Source: Lytechinus variegatus (taxonomy: Eukaryota > Echinodermata > Echinoidea > Temnopleuroida > Toxopneustidae). Taken from it: a stretch of DNA of 64,000 nt. The position numbers and the translations under genes were made by a program. Below, piece by piece: positions 40,201 to 64,000 of the stretch. How positions within the stretch are numbered: the stretch's first letter is position 1; each line of letters begins with the position of its first letter. A model generated the notes under the pieces. The model was given only the letters and a program-made list of their open reading frames with translations, had not been told where the DNA came from and did not search any database. The stretch covers positions 37,600,510 to 37,664,509 of the forward strand of contig NC_054741.1 of NCBI RefSeq assembly GCF_018143015.1. Reading direction: 5' to 3'.

Positions 40201-40286
40201 CATTTACAGGAAATGTGACCCGATTTCTTCAGAAGCTGCTTCTGGTTGCTAAACCTGATGATAGTGGGCAAGACATAAACCTTTAA
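22203..40286 (+). CDS. Divergent SLC7-family transporter, ten coding exons (548 aa, complete)
   Basis: Exons read by splice phase: 22203-22851, 24447-24572, 27831-27933, 28571-28615, 29200-29323, 29799-29902, 35075-35171, 36361-36507, 37854-38028 and 40210-40286 (TAA). All junctions are GT-AG and the phases agree, giving 549 codons with the stop. I start at ATG 22203; the in-frame GTG six bases earlier is not a likely start. A polar N-tail of about 82 residues precedes the membrane core. Family marks: CYAELATCIPKSGGDF (135-150), Cys195/Cys198 in the heavy-chain disulfide loop, TGW at 291-293 (TM6), FVTEEVKKPEKN, NIPYVTSLSV, SRMFFSAGRERQSPS, RIRYPNRNRPFK. Aligned without gaps to the upstream paralogue, the TM1 motif GTGIF becomes SFGSL (98-102), so substrate binding may be altered or lost. 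It lies head-to-tail with the intronless paralogue and converges with VPS35. The exon model is read by eye and untested. Confidence 0.9.
23068..23564. mobile_element. TTAA-flanked MITE (piggyBac-like), copy 1, 497 bp
   Basis: Terminal inverted repeats AGGGGAAGTTCACCCTGA and TCAGGGTGAACTTCCCCT are flanked by TTAA at 23064-23067 and 23565-23568. The interior is non-coding, with two inverted GACGTCA blocks. TTAA target duplication is characteristic of piggyBac-type transposases. It sits in intron 1 of the multi-exon transporter. Confidence 0.92.
23655..23910. mobile_element. Short inverted-repeat element
   Basis: CACTGTAAAAAAAAATTGGG at the left is mirrored by TTACCCAATATTTTTAAGAG at the right, and TATGTATCCAACCAA inside is mirrored by TTGGTTGGATACATAA. 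A small foldback MITE in intron 1 of the transporter gene. Confidence 0.6.
24805..26946. mobile_element. TA-flanked mariner-like inverted-repeat element split by a nested repeat
   Basis: Left end CAGCGCGTCCCCCGAAAAAA and right end TTTTTTGGGACGCGCTG are flanked by TA. Sub-terminal arms also match in inverse: AGCCCATTCCAAGTTTGCAT on the left, and GCAAACTTGGAATGGGCTA on the right. The DR1-bearing repeat at 25281-26389 lies between the arms, so it appears to have inserted into a former hairpin element. It is in intron 2 of the transporter gene. Confidence 0.75.
25281..26389 (-). repeat. DR1-bearing dispersed repeat, full-length copy in reverse orientation
   Basis: Bounded by GTCTCACCTGC at one end and GCAGGTGAGAC at the other, with a (GGC)n block near 25330. 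Inside are about six to seven diverged units, most with AAGGTCAAAGGTCATTTAGG. Each such unit holds AGGTCAAAGGTCA, two half-sites spaced by one base (DR1). No open reading frame. Confidence 0.88.
27305..27525. mobile_element. Short inverted-repeat element
   Basis: CCCTGTAAAACGCTGTTTAA at the left is mirrored near the right end by CAACAGCGTTTTACGGTG. Repeated GTTTAAA phrases fill the arms. It lies upstream of transporter exon 3. Confidence 0.6.
27960..28068. repeat. (TCA)n-type microsatellite
   Basis: Imperfect TCATCATCG/ATTATCATC repeats directly after exon 3 of the transporter gene. Confidence 0.8.
30490..31240. repeat. Left tandem block of the composite element, about 170-200 bp units
   Basis: AATTTATGCAAATTTTATGC-like phrases recur near 30500, 30658, 30827, 31035 and 31210. 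TCAAAAGCATTAATTCT is shared by the first and third units. The units are diverged. Confidence 0.65.
31584..31981. mobile_element. Inverted-repeat element rich in CGAAT phrases
   Basis: Ends GTAACACCAAAACC and GGTTTTGGTGTAAC are exact inverse matches. The interior has repeated ATTCGG/CCGAAT phrases. Related blocks, partly inverted, lie at 32494-33017 (ending TTTTGGTGTAAACC) and 33130-33780. Confidence 0.7.
31993..32489. mobile_element. TTAA-flanked MITE (piggyBac-like), copy 2, 497 bp
   Basis: Same ends and TTAA flanks (31989-31992 and 32490-32493) as copy 1, and the same length. The sequence is almost identical to copy 1, with scattered substitutions. It sits between two CGAAT-rich blocks of the composite element. 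Confidence 0.92.
32494..33780. repeat. CGAAT-rich repeat blocks within the composite element
   Basis: Phrases such as AACCAGCCGAATAC, ATTCCCGAATGTG, TTCGGGCCACAT and GATTCGGGGAGGCATTTGG recur at about 32640-32760 and 33290-33410, and appear inverted at 31740-31830. The open frames here are artefacts of the repeat. Confidence 0.65.
33840..34990. repeat. Right tandem block of the composite element, about 170-bp units
   Basis: AAAGCTATTGACCTGATAGA and GCATATTTTTGCATGAAGAT recur every 165-175 bp near 34089, 34247, 34421, 34591, 34757 and 34935, with a weaker unit near 33915. Units from 34380 to 34900 are nearly identical, which indicates recent expansion by tandem duplication. Confidence 0.85.
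35215..35805. repeat. Diverged tandem repeat in intron 8 side sequence, about 110-bp units
   Basis: CACACTGTGGACA-CTCTAG, TTCACAGTGTG-TCACAT and AATGCTCAAATTTAA phrases recur about five times between exon 35075-35171 and exon 36361-36507. Copies are strongly diverged. Confidence 0.65.
36631..37856 (+). repeat. Tandem duplication of about 610 bp in the intron before exon 9
   Basis: Segment 36631-37229 is repeated at 37235-37856. Shared landmarks are TGTATTAATTTTTGAATATT, CAGGGTAAAGTGCGGTTCAA, GAAATGAAGATGCCAGAAAG and ATCAAAACAAATCTTGTC. The second copy runs exactly to the acceptor of exon 37854-38028 (TTTATAG|GTTC); the first ends in the cognate TTTAAAG|GTTC at about 37228. Each copy carries an exon-9-like segment after a TTTCAG. 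Confidence 0.85.
37385..37531 (+). pseudogene. Exon-9-like relic inside intron of the multi-exon transporter
   Basis: After TTTCAG, the phase-0 frame reads GKVRFNADFMNLFSHIFIF and ends PIIVVCGIPCIYVKS before a stop. From KV to GIP it spans 41 residues, the same as KVNIFFP to SGIP in the intronless paralogue and KVPWAFP to AFP in real exon 9. TM11-TM12 character is therefore plausible. The sister copy at 36780-36920 has a stop early in the frame and a 7-base length difference, so it is broken. A real alternative exon for this copy is possible but would end the protein early. Confidence 0.5.
39093..39911. mobile_element. TA-flanked mariner-like hairpin element, 819 bp
   Basis: CAGTGCGTCCCAGAAAAAAC at the left and TTCTGGGACGCACTG at the right are inverse ends, flanked by TA on both sides. 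The arms remain complementary for hundreds of bases (GAGATTTAGCGATCATTTAT and its complement near 39868). The interior is non-coding. It lies in the last intron of the transporter gene, and its ends resemble those at 24805-26946. Confidence 0.88.
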
Positions 40287-40350
40287 TCCAGAGAAGGGAA
40301 CAGACTGGTACTTCACTCAGAACTTTTCCTGTTTGATAGCTTCCTGGGGG

Positions 40351-40526
40351 CCGTTTCATAAAGCTGTTTGTAAGTTAAGAGCGACTTCAAGAACAACTGT
40401 TGAACCTTTCTTGAATGCTAAACAATCATCAATGAATGTTTTATGATGAATATCATTTACCACAAGAAAGGATCACCAGTAGTTCTTAAAGTTGCTCTTA
40501 ACTTACTAACAGCTTTATGAAACACC
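40351..40526. mobile_element. Short inverted-repeat element (MITE)
   Basis: CGTTTCATAAAGCTGTTTGT at the left is mirrored by ACAGCTTTATGAAACA at the right, with GTTAAGAGC mirrored by GCTCTTAAC. It follows the stop codon of the multi-exon transporter by 64 bp, so it is probably within the 3' UTR or flank. Confidence 0.8.
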
Positions 40527-40539
40527 CACCAGGTCTGTG

Positions 40540-43070
40540 TCTCAAAAAGGAGTATGATTGATCTGATCACTCCCAAATATTGAAAGCGAGCGACACAATA
40601 ATTGCGTATGCCATTTTATATTGCACAATGCCTGCTTAGCTTATACGCAAGCAAATGAGAAGGCCGAACATGCAACATTCTGTACCGTCCATTAGGAGGC
40701 GACATCTCAATATGACTCAATTCATTGCGCTCAGTAAAAAATGAAGGCGCAATAGGTGTATGGCCTGCTGTTTGAATGCGAAATGCTGCCCTAGATGTCA
40801 TGCGTGCTTGTATTGTGGGATTTTGCTTTTCGCTTTCTATATTTTTGCTCCTTTTTCATAGATCAATGCAGGGACTAAAAAACAATTTTTTCTTCATATT
40901 TTCGCTAAATTAACAGGAGTTGTACAACACAAATAGTGAACATTCTTATAAATGAAATGGTGCGACATATCACATTGGGTGAAAGAAAGAGACACTATTC
41001 AACTTGCCTCATGCGAAATCTCGAACCATCACACTATTCGCTATTTGTATAACATTCCTCTCATGGGGCATTTTAATAATTTTTCCTGGTATTTTTTCTT
41101 GTACAACAATATTCATTAACCTTTAAGATTTATAAATTATCATTGTTTTCTGACTGATAAACATACCAAATACAAAAATATAGTGAAAAGCACAATTGTG
41201 ACATTTTAAATAACAGTGACAAAAATATCACAATTTGACAATTCTGTGATAAAGATCAAGAGAATAAAATGCACTCTAGATAATGCAAAATGTGTTTATC
41301 AGATCTTGTGTTTGTGTGTGGTGTTTGAGTGTGTGTGTTTGTGTGAGGGTGAGTTAGTGCATATGTTTCTGTGGGGGGAGGGGAAGGGGGCTGAATGATT
41401 TCAGTAGGTTTAAACTATTGCAAATTTGTAATTCTAACAAGTTTTATGAAGCAGGCCCCTGACTTGGCTCTGAGTCTCACATATATGATGCGACATGCAT
41501 CAATGTCCAAAACTTCTGTTGAACACAGAAAAAAATACACTTTAGACTAAAAATCTGGGTGCCCATCTTACAAAGAGTTGCTACTGATCCAATCAACCAC
41601 AACTATGGATGGCCAGCAACATCAACATAAATAAAATGACAATTTGTTCCAAATATTTTATAGACATGATGTATATTCATACATGTACCTTCATTGTCCT
41701 CTTGAAGATTCAGTGAGATTCTCTGTTTACTAAGGAACTTGTGCAAATGTCTTGTCGAAAAAATTATGGTAAAGATGGAATTCAATACAGGTAGAAAAAA
41801 TTATGGTAAAGATGGATTTCCATAGAGTTGGGATTGATTGGAACAATCATAACTCTTTATAAGATGGGGACCTGGAGAGCGTTTCATGGAAGGACTTGTC
41901 AGACGTTTTATCCGACAAGTCCCGTTTTATCCGACAGTTGCCATAGTAACACAATGCTTCTCAGCCAATTAAAATCAGGGAAATTTGTCAGATCTGACAA
42001 CTTGTCAGACGAAAATGTTGATGAAATGCTCCCCTGATCTTCATAACAAATAAAACAAATAAAAAAGGAACGCAGTAAGTATATATCTGATATACTTTAT
42101 TTGAAAATATCTTGGCATCCTCCTGTCTTATACAGAAACACATTTTTACAACATCCATGTCACTATTAATAATAATAATCAATATGTATTTAAAACACAA
42201 AATATCAAATTGGAAATATAGATATATGCTGAAAATATATATACACAAAGAAGCTTGTCACGTTACATTTCCTTTTTTTTAACTTAATCATGTGAGATGA
42301 AAATCTTATTTGGTTTGAAAAAAAGTTTAAGAGAAAGTACTTGGATATTCCTAAATAATGTCATTTTTGAAAAAACTGAAAACTTCTGAAATGTTGGTTA
42401 TCTCAAAAAAGCTTTGAAAACCATTAATATGTATTGCTTACATACAAAGTGAAAAACCTATTCTTTCTGTTGGCAAAGAAAATATGCACACTGTGTTTGT
42501 ACATCACAGACAATTCACCTTCGATTCATAATCATTATCTTAAAAGACGTTTCCATGATGCGAATGGGCTGAAATCCACCATATCCAATTAGCTTTCATA
42601 GTATCATATTTTCCTCTCCTGATGACTGAACATTACATACACTAGTATGACATAATTCACAAAATAAAAAAAAATCAGAAAGTAAAAAAAAGTGATATTT
42701 GTACTCTCAGCTGAAATTGATTTCACTTTTTTTATTAAAAAATTGAATATATGGGATTCTTATTTAATTATACCAGTCAATGTTAAATACAAGTAATACT
42801 TTTCAATAAACTCCTCTACAGATTTGCATATTAATTTGCCATATTCATTCCTGACTTACCAAAATCTGTAATTTATAAGAAAAAAATCTCATTTCATCAT
42901 GCTATTCAATTTGTACATATTGCAAGTTCATTTGATTATGTATATGTTAGTATTACATGGAAAATAAAAGAGCTTTTAACTATGGAATGCTGAAAGACTA
43001 CGCCTACGAATCGGTCAAATGGCAAGCTTTAGTCTCTGGGATATACAAGAAAAATATCATTTGTTCATGC
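40540..43070. other. Intergenic region between convergent transporter and VPS35 genes
   Basis: Long AT-rich stretch with no recognised gene. The 3' UTR of the transporter and the 3' end of VPS35 should approach from each side. One MITE lies at 41878-42031. Confidence 0.45.
41878..42031. mobile_element. Short 'gacaagtc' inverted-repeat element, copy 1
   Basis: AGCGTTTCATGGAAGGACTT at the left is mirrored by GTTGATGAAATGCT at the right, and inner TTGTCAGACG phrases pair with CGTCTGACAA. A diverged sister copy is at 60338-60492. Confidence 0.7.
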
Positions 43071-43074
43071 CATT

Positions 43075-43610
43075 GTACTTCGTCTGATAACCATTTACTC
43101 AAATTTCTCATTTACTCTAATATCCAGCTGGTCTAATTTCCACTTCGTCTACTATTTTGAACTTTGTAAAAATAAGAATATGATTCACAAACAAAAAGTT
43201 TAGTAGGTTTCATGGTACAAGGTGCCATGCTTTGACAAGAGTATATAAGGCCAGCTTTTACAAACTTTGCTCATTCTCCTGATGACAAGAACACACTTGT
43301 CGAAACATCAACATTGGGTGGTCCTTTTCAGTACCAACACTTGCCCCATGAAGACACATGGTGCACCGTGAAACCTACTACACTTTTCTTCGCCATAGAA
43401 ACATTCAGAAGATTCACAAACAGTTCATCAAATAATACAGACCAAGTGGTGTTAGAACAATTGGATATTAGACCAAACGGTAAAAGGGCTAAATGGCCCA
43501 GCAATCGAATTGATTGTAGACGAACTACGATCAGGCCATGTGGGACAAGACCATTTGGAAAGTAGACGAAGCGAGAGTGGACCAAGTGGCGATTTACCAT
43601 TTAGGAGGGT
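43075..43610. mobile_element. Foldback element of 'ggtcta/tagacc' phrases with an insertion
   Basis: The left arm (CTGGTCTAATTTCCACTTCG) and right arm (GAAAGTAGACGAAGCGAGAG) belong to the family at 16600-16982. The arms are separated by a 185-bp insertion at 43201-43385. Confidence 0.65.
43201..43385 (+). mobile_element. Small inserted element with 25-bp inverted ends and a CTGATGA...GAAAC stem
   Basis: AGTAGGTTTCATGGTACAAG at the left is mirrored by GGTGCACCGTGAAACCTACT at the right. Inside are TATATAAGG and CTGATGACAAG followed by CTTGTCGAAAC, giving a 6-bp stem GACAAG/CTTGTC. No coding sequence. Confidence 0.5.
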
Positions 43611-43871
43611 TACAAAATGATGTCTGCCATAAAACTATATCCAATGGAAATGTATTCCCATTGATGCATGGTAGCATTATTTTTCAAATAAGAGAGCCAG
43701 GATTTGGGCAAGCTTTCAATTGACCTCATTATTTAATTATACCTGTATACCAACTGTGCAATGGATCTGGGGGTTTCTGTATGAGGTCTATAAGAATTAG
43801 ATGATTTAGTAGTCAATCAGACTCCATAAACCCAATGGGACCAAAACATAATTCACTCACAGTTGTGATAC

Positions 43872-44035
43872 ATATATAATAATAATAAATAATGTTAATG
43901 ATTATTTACCTAGGGTAGCCACTTCTGCTATTAGCTGGGCTACCATCATGCCCAGCAGTAGGCCATGGATTGAACCCATGACCCATGAGGGGGGCACTTA
44001 ACCACTGAGCCATTATGTCCGATACGATGTCTAGC
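43872..44035 (-). mobile_element. tRNA-derived SINE
   Basis: On the minus strand the A box TGGCTCAGTGG is at 44012-44002 and the B box GGTTCAATCC at 43976-43967, 26 bases apart, as in RNA polymerase III promoters of tRNA origin. The body ends in a (TTA)n-rich tail near 43880. No folded tRNA is intact, so it is not a tRNA gene. Confidence 0.8.
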
Positions 44036-44591
44036 CGTTACCCCAGGGATATTACTTATAATTGATTACTTTTGATCTTGACAACGTAGTGCTTTCTTTC
44101 AATTTACATTGTTGAAGAAAAAAGAATTATTACAAAGTGGCAGTCTGTACAAAGAATATCAAGAAGCCTCGATCCCCATGAGGTCATGTGACACAAAGCT
44201 GAGTAATTGATTGCAATGCTATCATTGATGAATGATTGCATTGATTGTTAGGTGCAATATATCCCATTAAATCAACAGCAAAATTGATCGCTTAGCTGTG
44301 TGTTTTTAGTCCTCTTGATGCACCATAAAATTGCCATCCTTATTTTCTCAAGGACTAGGTTTACATTCCATAAAATGTTCAGAAAATACAATATGTTCCG
44401 ATTCGATCAGCACATTTCAGTCCAAATGAGATTCTCCTTCTAGATAAGCATTAATACAGGTATTAAAGAGTCCTCCACAAGCTCAGCTACATCCCTACCT
44501 GGTGTCCATAATAGCTACGAGCGACCGTGACGGTGATGTGATGTCCGTTGCTGAAAACTCACGGTATGATTGCCTCATCCCTATGCCTCTC

Positions 44592-61181
<16,590 letters not shown>

Positions 61182-61339
61182 CTGCATCGGGTGAGAAGAA
61201 ATTGAAAAACATTTTCTAACAAGGCAAAATTGATTTTGTGTCTCGCCCACTTATGAAAATAACCAGAAATATTGTAATTTGCGAGGGCACGGAAGAGAAT
61301 ATCGGAACTTCATTGTGAAATGACTGGGATGGAATAACA

Positions 61340-61737
61340 CTTGTCATAAGAGCCTTGCACATAAACTTTAATGTTGACCTGAAAATGACCTTTGACCTTA
61401 CCATGTGACCTCCGACTGCAGCATAACATGCAGGTCGCCTAAGTAAATCTACCATCCAAATTTTGTTGAAAAGTAACTTACGGTTGCGGAGTTAGGTGTC
61501 ATAAGAGAGTCTTGCATGTAAACTTTAACGTTGACCTGAAAATGACCTTTGACCTAACCATGTGACCTCCGACTGCAGCATAACATGCAGGTCCCCCAAG
61601 TCCATCTACCATCCAAGTTTGGTTGAAAAGCGACTTACGGTTGTGGAGTTATGTGTCATTACAGGTTTGTGACAGACGGACGCCGGACGACATTTGGATC
61701 CCTAAGTCTCGCCTTCACCTCTGGTGGGTGAGACAAT
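61340..61737 (+). repeat. Variant tandem repeat ending in GGGTGAGACAAT
   Basis: Two units of about 155 bp share TTGACCTGAAAATGACCTTT, CCATGTGACCTCCGACTGCA and GCATAACATGCAGG. The terminus TCTCGCCTTCACCTCTGGTG then GGTGAGAC parallels the DR1-bearing repeat, so it is a sister family. It lies 159 bp upstream (in VPS35 sense) of exon 60911-61181. Confidence 0.75.
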
Positions 61738-61791
61738 AAATCAGCTCGTAATGATTACATGTATGTGGAGGAAAAGTAGGGGAAACCTATG

Positions 61792-62045
61792 GCCCGTTAC
61801 TTGAAGTCTGGTTTAACTTTGGCAACGGTCTCGCTCTGTGCAAAAGTTCTCGGAAGCCAAAAACCTTGAAAATGTTGCTATCACTTATGTTTCTTACGTT
61901 TACTTGTGCTTTTTCCTTATAATCCAATGGTGGATGAAACTATTTTAGTTACCACCTGAAACATTAGTAGATAAATTGAACCTCTACTCTAAGAGATCTG
62001 TGTCACATTTGGCAATCCATATTGTAACCACAACTTGAGACCAGA
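61792..62045. mobile_element. Inverted-repeat element, relative of the one at 48828
   Basis: GGCCCGTTACTTGAAGTCTG at the left and CACAACTTGAGACCAGATTT at the right are diverged inverse ends. It shares GGAAGCCAAAA and CTTATGTTTCTTACGTTTAC phrases with the element at 48828-49090. Confidence 0.55.
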
Positions 62046-62175
62046 TTTTGAATTAAATATGACTTCAGAATTTTGGCCTGCAAATTATGCGAGAAATAAT
62101 AAAAAGCATAGTGATCGATTGTGGGGCTGATTTTTGTGACTGATCATACATGATAAAAGGAATATATTAAAGAAC

Positions 62176-64000
62176 AAGTGGAATGCCTCTGGCCATCTCA
62201 CCTGCATCACGCGGTTCAATATAGCAGCAGTGCTGACTTTGAATACTACTCTAACTCGCACAAGATGTTCAGTGATACATGGTTACTCTTATGTCCAAGT
62301 TTAATGAACTAGACCACTTTTTATGAACTAGACCAATAAACTTACAGAGATATGATGGTTATTCAACAAACAAGTGGAATGCCTCTGGCCGTCTCACCTG
62401 CATCACGCGGTTGAATATAGCAGCATTGCTGACTCTGAATACTACTCTAACTCGCACAAGATATTCAGTGATACATGGTTACTTTTATGTCCACTTTTTA
62501 TGAACTAGACCAATAAACTTACAGAGATATGATGGTTATTCAACAAAAAACCCCAACATGGCCAAAGTTCATTGACCTTACATGACCTTTGACCTTGATC
62601 ATGTGACCTGAAACTCGAACAGGATGTTCAGTGATACTTGATTACTCTTATGTACAAGTTTCATGAATCAGATCTATAAACTTTCAAAGTTATGATGGTA
62701 ATTCAACAGATACACCCAATTCGGCCAAAGTTCATTGACCTTTGACCTTGGCCATGTGACCTGAAACGCGCACAGGATGTTCAGTGATACTTGATTACTC
62801 TAATGTCCAAGTTTAATGAACTAGACCAATAAACTTTCAAAGTTATGATGGTAATTCAACAGATACCCCCGATTCGGCCAAAGTTCATTGACCCTAAATG
62901 ACCTTTGACCTTAATCATGAGACCTCAAACTTGCACAAAATTTTCAGTGATGCTTGATTACTATTATGTCCAAGTTTCATGAATCAGATCCATAAACTTT
63001 CAAAGTTATGAGGGGAAATCAACAGATATCCCCAATTTGGCCAAAGTTCATTGACCCTAAATGACCTTTGACCTTGGTCATGTGACATGAACCTCATGTA
63101 GGATGTTCAGTGATACTTGATTAACCTTATGTCCAAGTTTCATGAACTAGGTCCATATATTTTCTAAGTTATGATGACATTTCAAAAACTTAACCTCGGG
63201 TTAAGATTTCGATGTTGATTCCTCCAACATGGTCTAAGTTTATTGACCCTAAATGACCTTTGACCTTGGTCATGTGACATGAAACTCTAATAGGATGTTC
63301 AGTAATACTTGATTAACCTTATGGCCAAGTTTTATTAACCAGGTCCATATACTTTCTAAGTTATGACGTCATTTCAAAACTTTAACCTCAGGTTAAGATT
63401 TGATGTTGACGCCGCCGCCGCCGCCGTCGGAAAAGCGGCACCTATAGTCTCACTTTGCTTCGCAGGTGAGACAAAAACCCCAACATGGCCAAAGTTCATT
63501 GACCTTACATGACCTTTGACCTTGATCATGTGACCTGAAACTCGCACAGGATGTTCAGTGATACTTGATTACTCTTATGTACAAGTTTCATGAATCAGAT
63601 CCATAAACATTCAAAGTTATGATGGTAATTCAACAGATACACCCAATTCGGCCAAAGTTCATTGACCTTTGACCTTGGTCATGTGACCTGAAATGAGCAC
63701 AGGATGTTCAGTGATACTTGATTACTCTAATGTCCAAGTTCAATGAACTAGACCAATAAACTTTCAAAGTTATGATGGTAATTCAACAGATACCCCCGAT
63801 TCGGCCAAAGTTCATTGACCCTAAATGACCTTTGACCTTAATCATGAGACCTGAAACTTGCACAAAATGTTCAGTGATGCTTGATTACTATAATGTCCAA
63901 GTTTCATGAATCAGATCCATAAACTTTCAAAGTTATGATGGGAATTCAACAGATATCCCCAATTCGGCCAAAGTTCATTGACCCTAAATGACCTTTGACC
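62176..64000 (+). repeat. DR1-bearing dispersed repeats in tandem (partial head, full copy, headless copy)
   Basis: A head segment at 62176-62371 is followed by a full copy at 62372-63477 that closes with (GCC)n, GGAAAAGCGGCACCTATAGT and GCAGGTGAGAC, and then by a third copy from 63478 that lacks the head and runs off the window. The second copy is nearly identical to 58381-59499, and the third closely follows the same unit order. This is recent tandem or segmental duplication in the VPS35 intron. Confidence 0.9.

Noticed and set aside
43260-43345. A complete hammerhead ribozyme
   Set aside because: CUGAUGA and CGAAAC are present, but the stem consumes core bases and I found no consistent stem I, so only a motif is reported.

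Overview
This is a eukaryotic genomic window: genes are split by GT-AG introns, intergenic DNA is AT-rich, and short inverted-repeat transposons, LINEs and tRNA-derived SINEs are dense. The repeat style (TTAA-flanked 'AGGGGAAGTTCACCCTGA' elements, 'TGACCTTTGACCTTGGTCA' arrays, GCGCTATATAAAT-(ATT)n tails) looks like an echinoderm, most likely a sea urchin. That placement rests on remembered repeat style plus protein similarity and was not checked by search.

Four host genes are supported. (1) At the left, on the minus strand, are the first two coding exons of a PQ-loop membrane protein matching SLC66A2/PQLC1; the rest lies beyond position 1 or was not recognised. (2) At 14643-16142 (+) is an intact, intronless 499-aa SLC7 amino-acid transporter light chain. 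(3) At 22203-40286 (+) is a second SLC7-family transporter in ten coding exons whose splice phases all agree, giving 548 aa; it is divergent and lacks the usual TM1 GSGIF-type motif. (4) At 44592-61181 (-) are the last seven coding exons of VPS35, the retromer cargo-recognition subunit, about 407 residues covering the C-terminal half; its N-terminal exons lie to the right of the window. Genes 2 and 3 are tandem paralogues; gene 3 and VPS35 converge.

Between and inside these genes lie: a LINE cluster at 6.6-12.5 kb (an L1-like fragment, a CR1/Jockey-like fragment, and a nearly complete L2/CR1-group element of about 1000 codons on the opposite strand); a third LINE tail at 59.6-60.1 kb; two tRNA-derived SINEs (43.9 and 55.8 kb); a TTAA-flanked piggyBac-like MITE family (three good copies and one relic); TA-flanked mariner-like inverted-repeat elements (24.8, 39.1, 51.5 and 53.4 kb); a 4.66-kb composite inverted-repeat element filling intron 7 of gene 3; and a dispersed 1.1-kb repeat whose units carry a DR1-type nuclear-receptor motif (3.2, 25.3, 58.4 and 62.2-64.0 kb). 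A 27-bp minisatellite of 25 units lies in the 10.8-kb VPS35 intron.

The points most worth a second look are the divergent transporter with a replaced TM1 motif, two decayed exon-9-like copies in its intron 8, the tandem re-duplication of the intronless transporter's coding tail in its 3' flank, and the shared 3' end of the SINE and the LINE. No complete novel system was recognised.
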